From assembly GCF_010015445.1 (NCBI RefSeq), contig NC_053129.1, forward strand, positions 16,498,249-16,562,248: a DNA stretch of 64,000 nucleotides. The letters run 5' to 3'. The position numbers were made by a program, and so were the translations under genes. Below are positions 32,801 through 49,399 of the stretch, piece by piece (position 1 is the stretch's first letter; every line of letters starts with the position of its first letter). The notes beneath the pieces were generated by a model. That model was not told the DNA's origin. It ran no database searches and worked only from the letters and a program-made list of their open reading frames with translations. This DNA is from Perca fluviatilis. Taxonomy: Eukaryota; Chordata; Actinopteri; Perciformes; Percidae.

Positions 32801-35243
32801 ACAGGCTGTCACATAAAAAAACATACACTGCACACTAGAACAGAAACATAATAAACTACCAAAAGATATATTCTAATTGACTATGAAGGATTATTTTCAA
32901 CCTGACGAGGGTATATTTTACACATGAAGTACTTAATGTGTAAAATAAACGGGTTCAGTTTAACTGGTCTGATATGTTGTATGATGAAAACAATTCTAAT
33001 TTGTGTCTTTACAGATATTAGAATGTGAGTTCTACCTTCTGGAGTTGATGGTGAGTGGCGAGAGCTTTGTATCCTTGCTATTGGACTGTAGGCTGCATTT
33101 TGCCCGATTTGATGCATGGTTGGATAACTTATTGTTGATATAATCTTTTTTTTCAGGACTGCTGCCTGATAGTGTATCACCCTTACAGACCACTGTTGCA
33201 GTATGTGCAGGATATGGGACAGGAAGACATGCTGCTACCCCTGGCCTGGTACGATACTGTCTCTGTATTCATCGGTCTCTTTTGACATCCCTGAATGCTA
33301 GATTTAGCTGTTGTTGGTAGGCTTACTCACTGCCTGTGCTGTTATCTTTCTGAACCAGGCGAATAGTAAATGACACATACAGGACGGATTTGTGTCTGCT
33401 CTACCCTCCCTTCATGATTGCCTTGGGTAAGATTTGTCCCCATGTATTCTCATCGCAGCTATTTAATGTAGTTAGTGACTTGAAAGAAGATGTATTAGAT
33501 GTAACATGATCAGCTCTCTTCCTCCCACAGCCTGTCTGCATGTTGCCTGTGTGGTACAGCAGAAAGATGCCAGGCAGTGGTTTGCAGAGCTCTCTGTTGA
33601 CATGGACAAAGTAAGAACGGCTTCATTTGCATTCTCAAAAATCATTTTTTATTTATTTTTTTAAATGTTTTGCTGCCTTAAAAGGTAGCATACTGTAACC
33701 TTTTCACTTTTAAGGCAGCACAGTGTTAGTCGTCTCCTAGTTCCACAGTTGATGATCTTCATGGGTAGTCTGCCTTATAGCAGCATCTAGCCTGAGGGCT
33801 GAGCTAACTGGTATCCCAGAAGTCACAACAGGTGTTGTAAAAGCAGGCGATGAATGCAGGCAGTAGGGCTGGGACGATATGCTTTTGTCCCGATTTGATA
33901 CATGGGTGCCGATTTGATTTGTATTGCGATTTTCGTTGATTGTGATAAAGACAATATATCATGAGGCATTTCTAAAAACTAATTTTCTAAAAGAATGCAC
34001 ATCACGTCAGTCAGACATTTATTTAATTTGTAAAGAAGTACATAATATGTATTTTCTGCTTTCACTCTGTTTTGCTGGAAACTGATATGATGTAGCAGTA
34101 CCGTATAAACAGAAATATTTAGGTAAATCACTGGTAAAAATAAATAAAAATATAGATTCTAGGGAATAGAATCTATTTTAAAAATCGTCGCAAAAACAAA
34201 TCACGATATATACGATTTTCGATTATTATTTTTTCACCCCTAGCATGCAGTCTGTTTTAGAACAATAGGTGATGTTTGTCTCTGTAATGAGTTTGCACAT
34301 TTAGCTGCAGTGTTTTTGTTACAGTGACCACTGTTCCTGCTGTCTGTGTTTTGTGTCAGTGTGTTTGTCACAAGGATTGCAAACACTTAATTGCATAAGC
34401 CCAAAAAGCAAACAAAATTAAATAAAATGACAGGTTCAATGGGAATTTAAGCATTAAACACACAAAGTCAGACAGACACAGACTGATCATATAATGTAAA
34501 ATGTATAAACTTCATGTATAGCTAATTTGTCTATGAATGAATTAATGCAATGGAAGCCATGCTAACCAGTGTTGTTGTCCATCTGGGGCTTAATAGGCAC
34601 AACAAGGGGAGTATTATGTAGGCTTATTGGATTTGGATTTGTAATGTGTAAAACTTTTTAGAGTGTGAAAAAAATGTCTGACTTTGCCACTCTGAACTTG
34701 GACTGGAAATACAGTAGCTGTTTTATAAGCATTGCACAATACTATATATACTGGAAGAGACCCCATTTTACTTTTGACTATTTTGTATTGAATGGATGTA
34801 GATCCACATTAGTTAACTTCTGTTTTTGTGTGTTTTCTGTCAAGATCCTGGAGATCATCCGTGTCATTCTGAAGCTCTATGACCAGTGGAAAAATTTTGA
34901 TGACAGAAAGGAGATAGCTGCCGTGCTCAACAAGATGCCAAAGCCCAAACCTCCTCCTAACAGGTAAACCTGACTCTGCTCTGTGTGTAACATATACAGT
35001 ACATAAATTTTATTTTATCTCTTTTTCAAGTAAAATGTACAGTAAATAAATTATAGTAAACAGTTCGAACTGTACATAAACAACATAAAAATGCATTTAC
35101 CTGGTGTCATAGTAACATATTGTCAAACGGGACACTTGTGCTATATCTCAATAAGCTCTTTGTAATTATTTCTTCCATCTGTCTACAGTGAAAGTGACCA
35201 GAGCTCCAATGGGAACCAAAGCAACTCCTACAGCCAGTCCTAG
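29858..35243 (+). CDS. ccnc: Cyclin C (Mediator CDK8 module subunit)
   Basis: Partner of CDK8/CDK19 in the Mediator kinase module in the nucleus. In stress it also acts at mitochondria. Exons: 29858-29889, 30269-30375, 30686-30770, 31303-31372, 31489-31540, 31649-31704, 33015-33050, 33157-33248, 33359-33426, 33531-33610, 34845-34963, 35189-35243. They join to 283 residues, the same length as human cyclin C, and align collinearly from MAGNFWQSSHYLQW to the C-terminal YSQS. The two cyclin folds are covered by exons 2-11, including the conserved LKLRQQVIATATVYFKRFYA and ECEFYLLELMDCCLIVYHPY runs. Intron 6 (1.3 kb) contains a short CATTTAG-type repeat near 31738-31780. Intron 10 (1.2 kb) holds a hAT-like MITE. 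The other introns show nothing notable. Confidence 0.97.
33864..34242. mobile_element. hAT-like MITE, 379 bp
   Basis: Ends TAGGGCTGGGA and (inverted) TAGGGGTGAAA. It is flanked by GCAGGCAG and GCATGCAG, a 7/8 match consistent with an 8-bp hAT target duplication. The interior is rich in CGATAT/ATCG words, as in common teleost hAT MITEs. It lies in ccnc intron 10. Confidence 0.65.
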
Positions 35244-35735
35244 CGTGGTGTCTATATTTCCGTGGGAATCCATATTTTTGATTTTAAAATGTCACACAGC
35301 GCAACCTTTTGTGACGTTAGTTGGGAAAAGAAAAAAAAACTCACATTTCAGCCAACCAAGATGGTTCCTTCATCTACGCCCAACAAACTCTTGAGAGCCA
35401 CATCTTCACTTTTCCCTTCTGTGATCATTATGGGTTTATGGATTTAGCGAGCAACCACTGAAATGCCTGCAGTGAGCAGCCGATCTGTGACAACAGTTTT
35501 GTTGTCTCAATGAGGTTCTGTACTCTGCTTCAGACTTGAAATGAACTCAAAACTCATGAACATTTGGAGGTACGGAGAGGGGAGCTGGGAATGTGGGAAC
35601 ACTGATAGAACAGATGTGATGGTTCAGTAGAAACCTGCTTTAAGGTCATTGTGATGATCCTGACATCCTTGAACAGCCCAGAGGAGCAAGTCCTTTCATG
35701 TGGAGCTCCGTGGGAGTCGAGAAAACTTGATCACA

Positions 35736-35880
<145 letters not shown>

Positions 35881-36425
35881 CCTCAGGGACCATAGTAGTC
35901 TGTAAAATGATTAGATCCTGTGCAGATCTGATTGGATATCACCCTGTGCAACTGTGATGTGATCGGACACCTCTGCCCTGTGAGGTCTCTGCTGGTTGAT
36001 CGTGAACCATGGCAGGAAATATCCCAAGAGAGGTTCCTTCTAATGGTAGAAAATAACTCTTTGAATCTAAGAATTTACTGTTTTGAATCATGACAACTTC
36101 ACCTCCTCCATACCATTCCCTCTTCCCTTTTGTAGATAGCCGTATAATTCTATTCATTTATTTTATCTTACATGTTTTGGTTTAATTAAGGAAACTTAAA
36201 TGGAAATTGTGAGCTGGTTTTTCATTTATTCTGCTTTAGTTGTAGAATAATGTACTGCGTAAAGCTATATTTTGTAAATATTTTGTTTTTAATTTGTCAA
36301 AGAATGGCTTTTTGGACTAAATGCAAACCACAATCGTTCTAGATTTGTCTGCAAACCTTTGGTTGTAAATTCTTATTTTTGATCTATCATCTGTTAATCG
36401 TGGTGACAATATATTTGTGTGCATA

Positions 36426-36478
36426 CAGTACCAGTCAAAAGTTTGAACACACTGTGTCCGAACTTTTGACTGGTACTG
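36426..36478. mobile_element. Minimal Tc1-type foldback element, 53 bp
   Basis: CAGTACCAGTCAAAAGTT and its exact complement AACTTTTGACTGGTACTG surround 17 bases, with TA on each side. The terminal sequence is that of a common teleost Tc1-like family. Only the two ends remain. Confidence 0.75.
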
Positions 36479-38255
36479 TATACCTGTAGATGTCTCTATA
36501 TTTTTGTGATCTAATACAGTGGGAGTTGTGTGTGGCTGTACTCAAAACAAGGTGCTTGAAAGCCTTACAAAATGAAAGCTGCTGGTTACAGAGAGAACCC
36601 TTCATAAAAGCACATTGTTCAGTTCAGTCAAATTGTAAAAGGCATTTTAGGGATGGATGTTGTATTACTTGGATGCATCTTCAATTTTTTCCTCAATGGC
36701 TTCCTGTACACCTCATTTTGTCACTATTGGAGAAACAACTGACAAGGTACAAAAACATGGTGTTAAATGGCCACTAGCATGTCACTTTCTCATACTGAGT
36801 GAAACAAGACAAGTTTGACAGAGAAGCCACTGAGGCAAGTTGGATGCAGCCTTGTTCTGCCTTTGCCGTCTGGCATTTTCCTTCCCTTCAGCAGCTCCAT
36901 CTGTTACACGACCTGTTCACGTGAATGGGTGTGAGAATGTAAAGGGCTTCATCCAACCTAAATAATCCTACTAGTTCCGGTAAAAACATTGCCCACAATT
37001 GTTTTATTACTTGAAAGTCTCTGTTTATCATTTTTGGAGGATCATTTATGGTAATAAAAATGTATGGTGTGCATAAGAAAGTGATGTTATTTAAGCTGGG
37101 CTTTGGGGAATCTACCAGCATGTTACAAAAGTCCCATTCAGTCCCATTACCTAACTTCAATGTCGCTTCAGCACACTGGCTGTAGTAGGACCCCTAGTGG
37201 TAGAAACAAAAAATAGCCTAACACAACATATTAGATATCAGTTTTGACATAAAAAGTCTATATTTTTAATAACCGAGAGGTTGGGGTTAAAGAAGTCATA
37301 ATAGAAACAAGATATTACACATTTTCTCTGTTTGTGGTTAAGAAAACGTAAATTGATTCACTAAAAAGCACCAGAAGATATATTTACCTTTAGTTTCCTC
37401 AAGGAGATGGTACCAGTCTCCTTGACGTCACATGGCTGCGTGAAGTCAGCAGAGAATAACTAACGCTACCGCAAGCTAGAGCATTTCCCCTTTCAAAATA
37501 AAAGCTTTTATAACTTAAGAAACAAAACCAGCAGAATTATCAGAATGAATAACAGTAGAGATAAACTGATATGCCTCATGCATGGAAGATAGTTCCACAT
37601 GTTACCATAGCAAAGGTGTAATTAATACAATAATTGGGGAATAATGCTTTACAATGGGTGGAGAGTTTAAAAGAAAATATATTTGCAACAGTTATGCCAC
37701 AGCATCTCTCGTTGTAGAAGTATGTTTTGTTTTTTTCATAGGAGGGGTAATAAATTGCTATATATATATATGTGTATATGTGTGTATGTGTGTGTGTTGT
37801 CTGTTTTGATTGTGTTGTAATGTTATATTGTTATAATTAGTGGGCACTGTAGCAGTGGCTCTATAGGCCTAAAAGCAGTAGGTTAGTGTGTACTAGTAGT
37901 ATCATGGTCCAGTTAAAATGTCACCTCTTTGTATCAATCAAACCGAAGCCTTTGGTGGTTGTCAAACTTTGGCTTTTACTCCGGCATTTTTTTGTATTAC
38001 TCCTAGAATGTTTCAAGGCATTATCTAGTTTTATTTTGACAGACTGATCCGGAAGCGTTTTAGTTTATGTGTCTGACTTGATAGTGATAGGAGGGAGGCA
38101 GCCAGCAAGCTCCGAGCGGGCTGCGGAGGATGTCGACCCCGCTGCGGGGACCAGCTCCGGGCGGGACGCTTGTGTTTCTCGCCCAGTCGGCCCGCACTTG
38201 CAGCCATCTGCACCCATGAAGCCCCCGCTGATGAAGCCCCGAGCTGCCAGAGTGA

Positions 38256-43042
<4,787 letters not shown>

Positions 43043-44582
43043 CAAAACATACACGTGTAGTACACACCACATACACGCACACCACAGGAGGGAGCTGCAT
43101 CCCCCCCTCCCCCCCTACTTATTTGAACAGAAAATAACGGGGGAGTATTGTTGGTGTCTCCTGTGTCAGTGAAAAGGTTGAGGACGTTGAGGTCTGACTA
43201 GCACACTGTGGTGGAGGAATGACTGCAGCAGAGGGAAAGGGAGTGAAACATGGTTTAAAAGTGAAGAAAAGTGACCTATGGAGAGAAAGAGAATGACAAA
43301 GCAGAAAAATTGCAGTGCAGGGAGAAAAGAGAAGATTGAAAACAAGGAGTAAATGACGCCACTGCTGATAAACTCCTCCACGTAGTAGACGTCATCTGCA
43401 GTCACAACTTCTACCTGGTCTCACGTTGCCGTAACCATGGCAACTAAGTATGTGTGTGACCCCCCATTGTCCCTGTAGAAACTCGCACCACCTAGCCTTG
43501 TGTGTGTTTTGACTAACTGAACCCTTAACGCCTTGTATTGATATGACATCGACACGTAGGGAACTGTACAGTGATTCATGTGAATGAATTCAATTCAGTG
43601 TAAATATATAAATGGATCAGATTTAATAGATTATATATGAGTATAAATAGTATAGATAGCCTGCAAATATAGAATCATCCCCTCTGTCATATGATGTAAA
43701 TGCTGTAGGTGTTTCTACTTTGTGTTGCACACAATGACTCAACTTGTCTTGTAGTAGTCTCCACACTGCTGGTCTAGGATCAGTATAAGGAGCCCTTTGA
43801 CCTCCTGTACTATATGAATCTGTCTACACAACTGGGATATTACAGTAATGCCTGCTGCCCATATTTAAATAGTGCAGTAAAAGTTCATGGAAGATAACGG
43901 ATAGGAAACTGCAATTTGCCATAAGCACTTTGAAACTATCATTTGTCTTATTGAGAAAATTATTGTGCCAAAACGAACATGTTAGAAGCGTAATGTGACA
44001 TAATATGTTGTCAGACGCCTGTGTTTTGTCATTGAGGACAGTAGCTTTGGGTCAAATAGACATGCATTCAATCCTTGAGAGCGAGTCAAACAATCATGTA
44101 GAAATAGATGAAATAGATAGTCTGAATGAAAGTGCATGGCTGGTACGTGCCAATGAAAATCTCCATTTACACTTCACATAGATCATTTTATCGACATTTA
44201 TTTGCTGGCTTATTCATTAAGGTTGATGATGTAGTTTGTTTTTTCGGTGCCTCTGGCCAAATCAGCCACACAAAGATGTAGTTGATCCTTTTCAGCAGTT
44301 CAGTTGTTGTGATGGAAACTCTATGATTCAAAAGGAAGCAATAACAGAGCAGGCGCAGGTTAATGTTATGCTGTAGGCTGCGTGCTGTGTGTGAAGGTTC
44401 GGTGCAGGTTTTATGTGTGTTTGTCACTCAGCAAATGCACATACCAACATATTGTGTGTTTGTGAGGTGAGGAATATGGATGCAAGCAAGGGGTATTCTG
44501 TCCATGCTGTGTATGGATGAGTCACCCTCTGTCTGTGAATGATGGCACACTGGTGTCGTTTCACAGCACAACCTTTCCTTTC

Positions 44583-44584
<2 letters not shown>

Positions 44585-44651
<67 letters not shown>

Positions 44652-44655
44652 TACA

Positions 44656-44731
<76 letters not shown>
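44585..44731. repeat. (CA)n microsatellite with CATA interruptions
   Basis: CA array broken by ACATACATACA and ACATACA in its middle (about 44645-44665). Confidence 0.97.
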
Positions 44732-44735
<4 letters not shown>

Positions 44736-46721
44736 TAGAGAGAATTTAAGGATTTTTTTTGTTGTGTTTTCAAAAATAATCATATTGGCTAAAATATTGT
44801 TCCCAAACTGTTTTAACTCTAAAATCCAGCATCAGTCAGGCTTTCCTTGTGAAGATGCTGCTCAAAAAGAAAATGTATGAGTTAGAAATATGTAGCATTA
44901 ATATGTAGCATTATATAGTGAAATGAGAAGAAACAATATGATATCATAAATCTAACACTTAGCAGAGGGTTAGGTTTTAAGGTCATAGGGGTTAGAAAGA
45001 CGTCATTACGACTCTGCTGTCATTTGTTGAATAAGACCATGATGTCGATGGCATGATGGTAAAGAATATAATGATGTTTAAATGAAAGCACCATTTTCCT
45101 CCGTGTGGCTCCTTCACTGGGTTTAACAAAATAATGTCAAAAACATTAATATGTAAGGCTTCAATTCAAAGCCTTTAGTAAAGAGACAGTAAAACCTTTG
45201 TGTGTGTGAATTCCAATACAATAACTAAAAAAATGAACTGAAAAATGTCATTCTGTGTCTTAAAACCCCTCGCCTGCATGTCAGAATATCAAAACTGACT
45301 CCTAAAGCTGTTTACTTTGTATCAGTGCCAGCATATGACTTATGTTTTTATATAAATTTATTATTTATTTATTTAATGTTGTGTATATTTATTAATTTTG
45401 ATGGTGGATGTGATTAAAATGAGGAAACAACAATATTGTTAATAATTTTTTTTTAACTTTTCTTCTTCTGTTTACAAATTTTTTCGTCTGGCTGAGAGTT
45501 TATTGATCTGTGTAATAGTGCAATACTGTAGATTCTCGGACTTCCGCTGAACTAACTGCATATTTTCACGTTGTCATTGCTGTAATTGCATGCATGTCCA
45601 TGTTTTGAAATTTGATGTGATAAATGTTATATTCATATCATAATATCAATGTCATTGTGTTCAAATATTACAGCCCCTCATCTGCTGCACAGTTACTGTC
45701 AAAAGTAGAACTTTTTACTCTGCAGAGCTTCAGTTGAAATCATAAAAAATACATGAACTATTGAGGTGAAATACCAAACTGGCTGCTAGAGCTCAGATTA
45801 GTAAGGTGAGGTCAGCCATCCTGCTGATCAGCTGATGATCGGTGTCCCTCTTGTAAGCTCACCCATTACTGGAAGAACTGTCCTTCCAAATCAGTGTCTG
45901 TAGGCAACTTCATCTGTCTCAGTGTTCCTCAGCGGTTTGAGGTCAGGGGTCGGGCGTTCAGCCCTGCAGTGTGTGTCGCTCTGTATTGAGATTTCTGCTT
46001 GTAGACTGTAGAAGCCATATTGTCTCGTGGTGTTGTGTGTGTGCTGAAACACTTGTGGAATCTCATCAAACTGTAAATAAGAGAGACAGGGGGGAAAAAA
46101 GTCAAATTAATATGCAAACATGAATTAAAAGAAATCGCTCTGTACTCATTAAAAAAGATTCTTATGAATGTATCATACCTAGAGATAAAAAGCTGTATGA
46201 CGATGGATTACTCCTAATATTTCATTAAATATAGCTGTGGTATTTTCCTCTTGTTTTGTTTCAGTTATTGTGTTGAAATGTGCCTGCAAAGTCTACCTAA
46301 GGAGAAAAGCTGTGCTCTGTAGCAACACTTTGAGCTGGGTATGCTCTGGCATATATCTGTCTCATAATCCCTCTCCCTCTGTGCCTGGTACCACATGACA
46401 ATACAAAGCCCACCCAATGCTGAAGAATTAGCTCTCTGCCCTTTTCTTTGTGCTTGTGCTGGAGCACTGGAGAAAGAGAGAAAGAGAAAGTCGTGGGAGC
46501 ACCGCTGTAGAGACTTAGCGTGGGTTCGGTGGAGGAAAGGGCATGAAAAGGGAAAGAGACAAACAGTCAAATGATATTTGATGACTTTGGCTGCTTGCAT
46601 TTCTGTGGCTATTGTGCAGAATCCCTGGGAGATCTCCTTCCACACAAGAATTGACAATGACACCAGAGTATAAATCATCTCTGGTGAGTCAGAGATGGCG
46701 TACAGTGTCAGAGTTGGCAGT

Positions 46722-46742
46722 TGTGTGTGTGTGTGTGTGCGT

Positions 46743-46798
<56 letters not shown>
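46722..46798. repeat. (TG)n microsatellite
   Basis: TG array with two short interruptions (GCG and GGG) near 46740. Confidence 0.95.
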
Positions 46799-46802
<4 letters not shown>

Positions 46803-46928
46803 AAAATATGAATAATGCAGAGGAAGCCTGTACGAGCGTGAGGGCCGGGAGGAGGGCAGATGGTCGCCTGCTGATAAGACAGAATCCAGGCAACAGGGTC
46901 CTCCAGAGAGCTGGGTTTAGATCTGGTT

Positions 46929-46929
<1 letters not shown>

Positions 46930-46966
<37 letters not shown>
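46930..46966. repeat. (CA)n microsatellite
   Basis: About 18 CA units. Confidence 0.95.
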
Positions 46967-46968
<2 letters not shown>

Positions 46969-47611
46969 CTGTTCTCAGTCAAGGGTACATATGATACGTA
47001 TACCATATGCCTACAAAAAGTAATGGACTATAATTTGTTACAAACTGTGTATGAGGATACGTTTCACACACTCTCAAAGACACACAAACACACACACGCA
47101 TGCACGCACAAACACGCACACACACACATGCACCTGCTGCCACAATTCTCTCTCAAATCTCTATTTCTTTTCCTAAAATTGAATATTATGGCTCATATTT
47201 GTGTGAATGCTGATTCAGCAGTAATTGTTATCCGACTATTCCATATGACTTTTGGTCGCCCACTTCTGCATACTTTCAGCTACAAAAACCATTAAATTAT
47301 CAAAATGTTGGGCTCTTTAAGGACATTTGTGCTTGTATTCAACTTTTTCTAGCATTTATACTTATCAATATTTTGCTTTTTTTCTTTTTACATTGAAAGT
47401 CAATGGAGCAATCTTCAAATCCTCTTCAGGCTTCTTCTACTTCGAAATGGTACTCCTCCCACATACTTTCAACTATAGATATAGTTCAAATTTAAAACTA
47501 TTCACAAAACCCTTCAGCTATTAGAGAGTGATTCAGCTTTTTGATATCTTTTACAGTTTTTGTGTTATCACTGTTCAGGCTTTTTCTGTGTTTATAATGG
47601 GTGTGTAATGC

Positions 47612-48797
47612 AGTTTCGACATACTATACTATGACTGTTTATGATAAACTATGACTTCTTTTTGATATACTATAATATTACTTTTTTATTACTTTTTTTG
47701 ACATAATATACTATGACTTTTTTTACATACTATACTATAACTTTTTAATCACTTTATTCGACATACTATACTTTTGACTGTTTTCAATATACTACACTAT
47801 GACTTCTTTTTGATATACTGTACAGTACTATGACTTTTTTATTACTTTTTTCAACATACTATTATATGACTTTTTATTACTTTTTTCGATCTACTACACT
47901 ATGACTTATTTATAATTTTTTTCGACATACTATACTATGACTGTTTTAGATCTACTATACTATGACTTATTTATCACTTTTTTCGACATACTATACTATG
48001 ACTAGTAAACCTCTATATATGGGCGACCACTCTACCAACTGAGCTATATGGGAGCCCCACTACACTGACTTTTTGATCCCTTTTTCAACATACTGTTGAC
48101 TATTTATGAAGACTTTGTGTGTTCTTACAGACCTTTTTCGACATACTATACTATGACTTTTTTTAAAAAATTTCCTCATACTATACTTTGAATTTTTGAT
48201 CTCTTTTTTTTCAACATACTATACAAAGACTTTTTTCAACATTCTCTTCTGTGACATCCTTCAACATATTATACTATGACTTTTTTATTACTTTTGTGAC
48301 GTACTAATCTATGACTTTTTTCACTTTTTTCGACACACTATACTATGACTTTTTATATCTTTTTTGACATTTTATACTATGCATTTTTTATCAACATTTT
48401 ACTTTTTACTTTAACTTTTTTATCACAACTTTTTCGACAAACTATACTATGACTGTTTTTATTTACTATACTATGACTTCTTTTAGAGATACTATATTAT
48501 GACTTTTTTATTACTTTTTTCGACATACTATACTATGACTTTTTGATCCCTTTTTTTCAACATACTATACTATAACCTTTCCAACATTCTATTCTATGAC
48601 TTCTTTCAACAAACTATAGTATGACTTTTGATCACTTATTTTGACATACTATACTATGACTTTTTTTATCACTTTTTTCAACATACTATACTATGACTTT
48701 TTATAAATTGTTTTGACATACAATACTATGACTTCTTCACTTTTTTGACATACTATACTGTGACTTTTTTCGACATACTATACTATGACTTTTTTTA
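47612..48797. repeat. AT-rich satellite, left block
   Basis: Tandem array of an imperfect unit of roughly 30-36 bases built on CGACATACTATACTATGACT followed by a T-rich spacer (TTTTTATCACTTTTTT-like). Units vary in length and sequence. A SINE head fragment interrupts it at 48004-48058. The array resumes at 55171 beyond the transposon nest. Confidence 0.9.
48004..48058 (-). repeat. tRNA-derived SINE head fragment
   Basis: On minus it reads an A-box TAGCTCAGTTGGTAGAG followed by CGCCCATATATAGAGG. This closely matches the 5' part of the full SINE at 56653-56844. It lies inside the satellite and lacks the B box and tail, so it is not a functional tRNA. Confidence 0.7.
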
Positions 48798-49068
48798 TCA
48801 AAACACTACACACAATTAGCACAACCACACACCCAATCAGCAGAACACCTCAGACCCTTTGCAAAATGAAACACTCTTGCAAAAACTATACACTAATTTA
48901 TTAAAAACATATTTTGTTACCATATGAAACACACACATTTCATATGACTTAATCCTGTTTGAACCAGTTACACACTGCTGTTGCTAACCTAAAACACTTT
49001 TAGCAATTCTACTTCTCAGTGATAAGAGTACTCTAAATGAAGTACACAGAGAAAGTGCAAATTTACAA
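48798..49068. mobile_element. Element A, left copy (271 bp), in satellite
   Basis: Runs from TCAAAACACTACACACAATT to AAATTTACAA between TA dinucleotides (48796-48797, 49069-49070). It is an inverted, diverged copy of 52689 to about 52949. The left copy lacks the terminal CAGTTTTTTT segment present in the right copy. Satellite resumes directly after the adjacent element B. Confidence 0.65.
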
Positions 49069-49399
49069 TACAGTTTTTTACAATTGCTTACACACTAAAA
49101 TTAAAACTTTCCCACAATTAGCAAAACCTTACACTCAAGGAGCAAAACAATAGCCTAGATTTGCACAAATGTAAGCACATTGTCAGCTTCACACTTTTTG
49201 CAAAACATTACACACAGTGATTGCAAAACACTAGACACACTTGTATGCATTTGACACAGAAATTTATCATGATGTCATTTCCTTGCAATTTCAAAGCAAA
49301 GGCTTTCAAATGAACACACCCATGAACCAATTGGTTAAACACAGCCACCAGGTATGCAAACACGTGATGGTTTAATTGTAGACACACCAATCAGGTTTA

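Larger units (their letters stand above)
43043..47611 (+). other. faxc 3' UTR and downstream intergenic DNA
   Basis: No further gene is seen. AU-rich ATTTATTTATTTA-type sequence at 45356-45376 followed by ATTAAA at 45413 could mark a distal faxc 3' end. Three CA/TG microsatellites are listed separately. The 137-codon minus frame at 46265-46678 has no recognisable protein character and is not called. Confidence 0.4.

Noticed and set aside
46265..46678. 137-codon minus frame downstream of faxc
   Set aside because: No recognisable domain, low-complexity neighbours, and no supporting splice or start context.
47612..48797. CRISPR-like array (regular repeats)
   Set aside because: Eukaryotic AT-rich satellite with imperfect units and no unique spacers.
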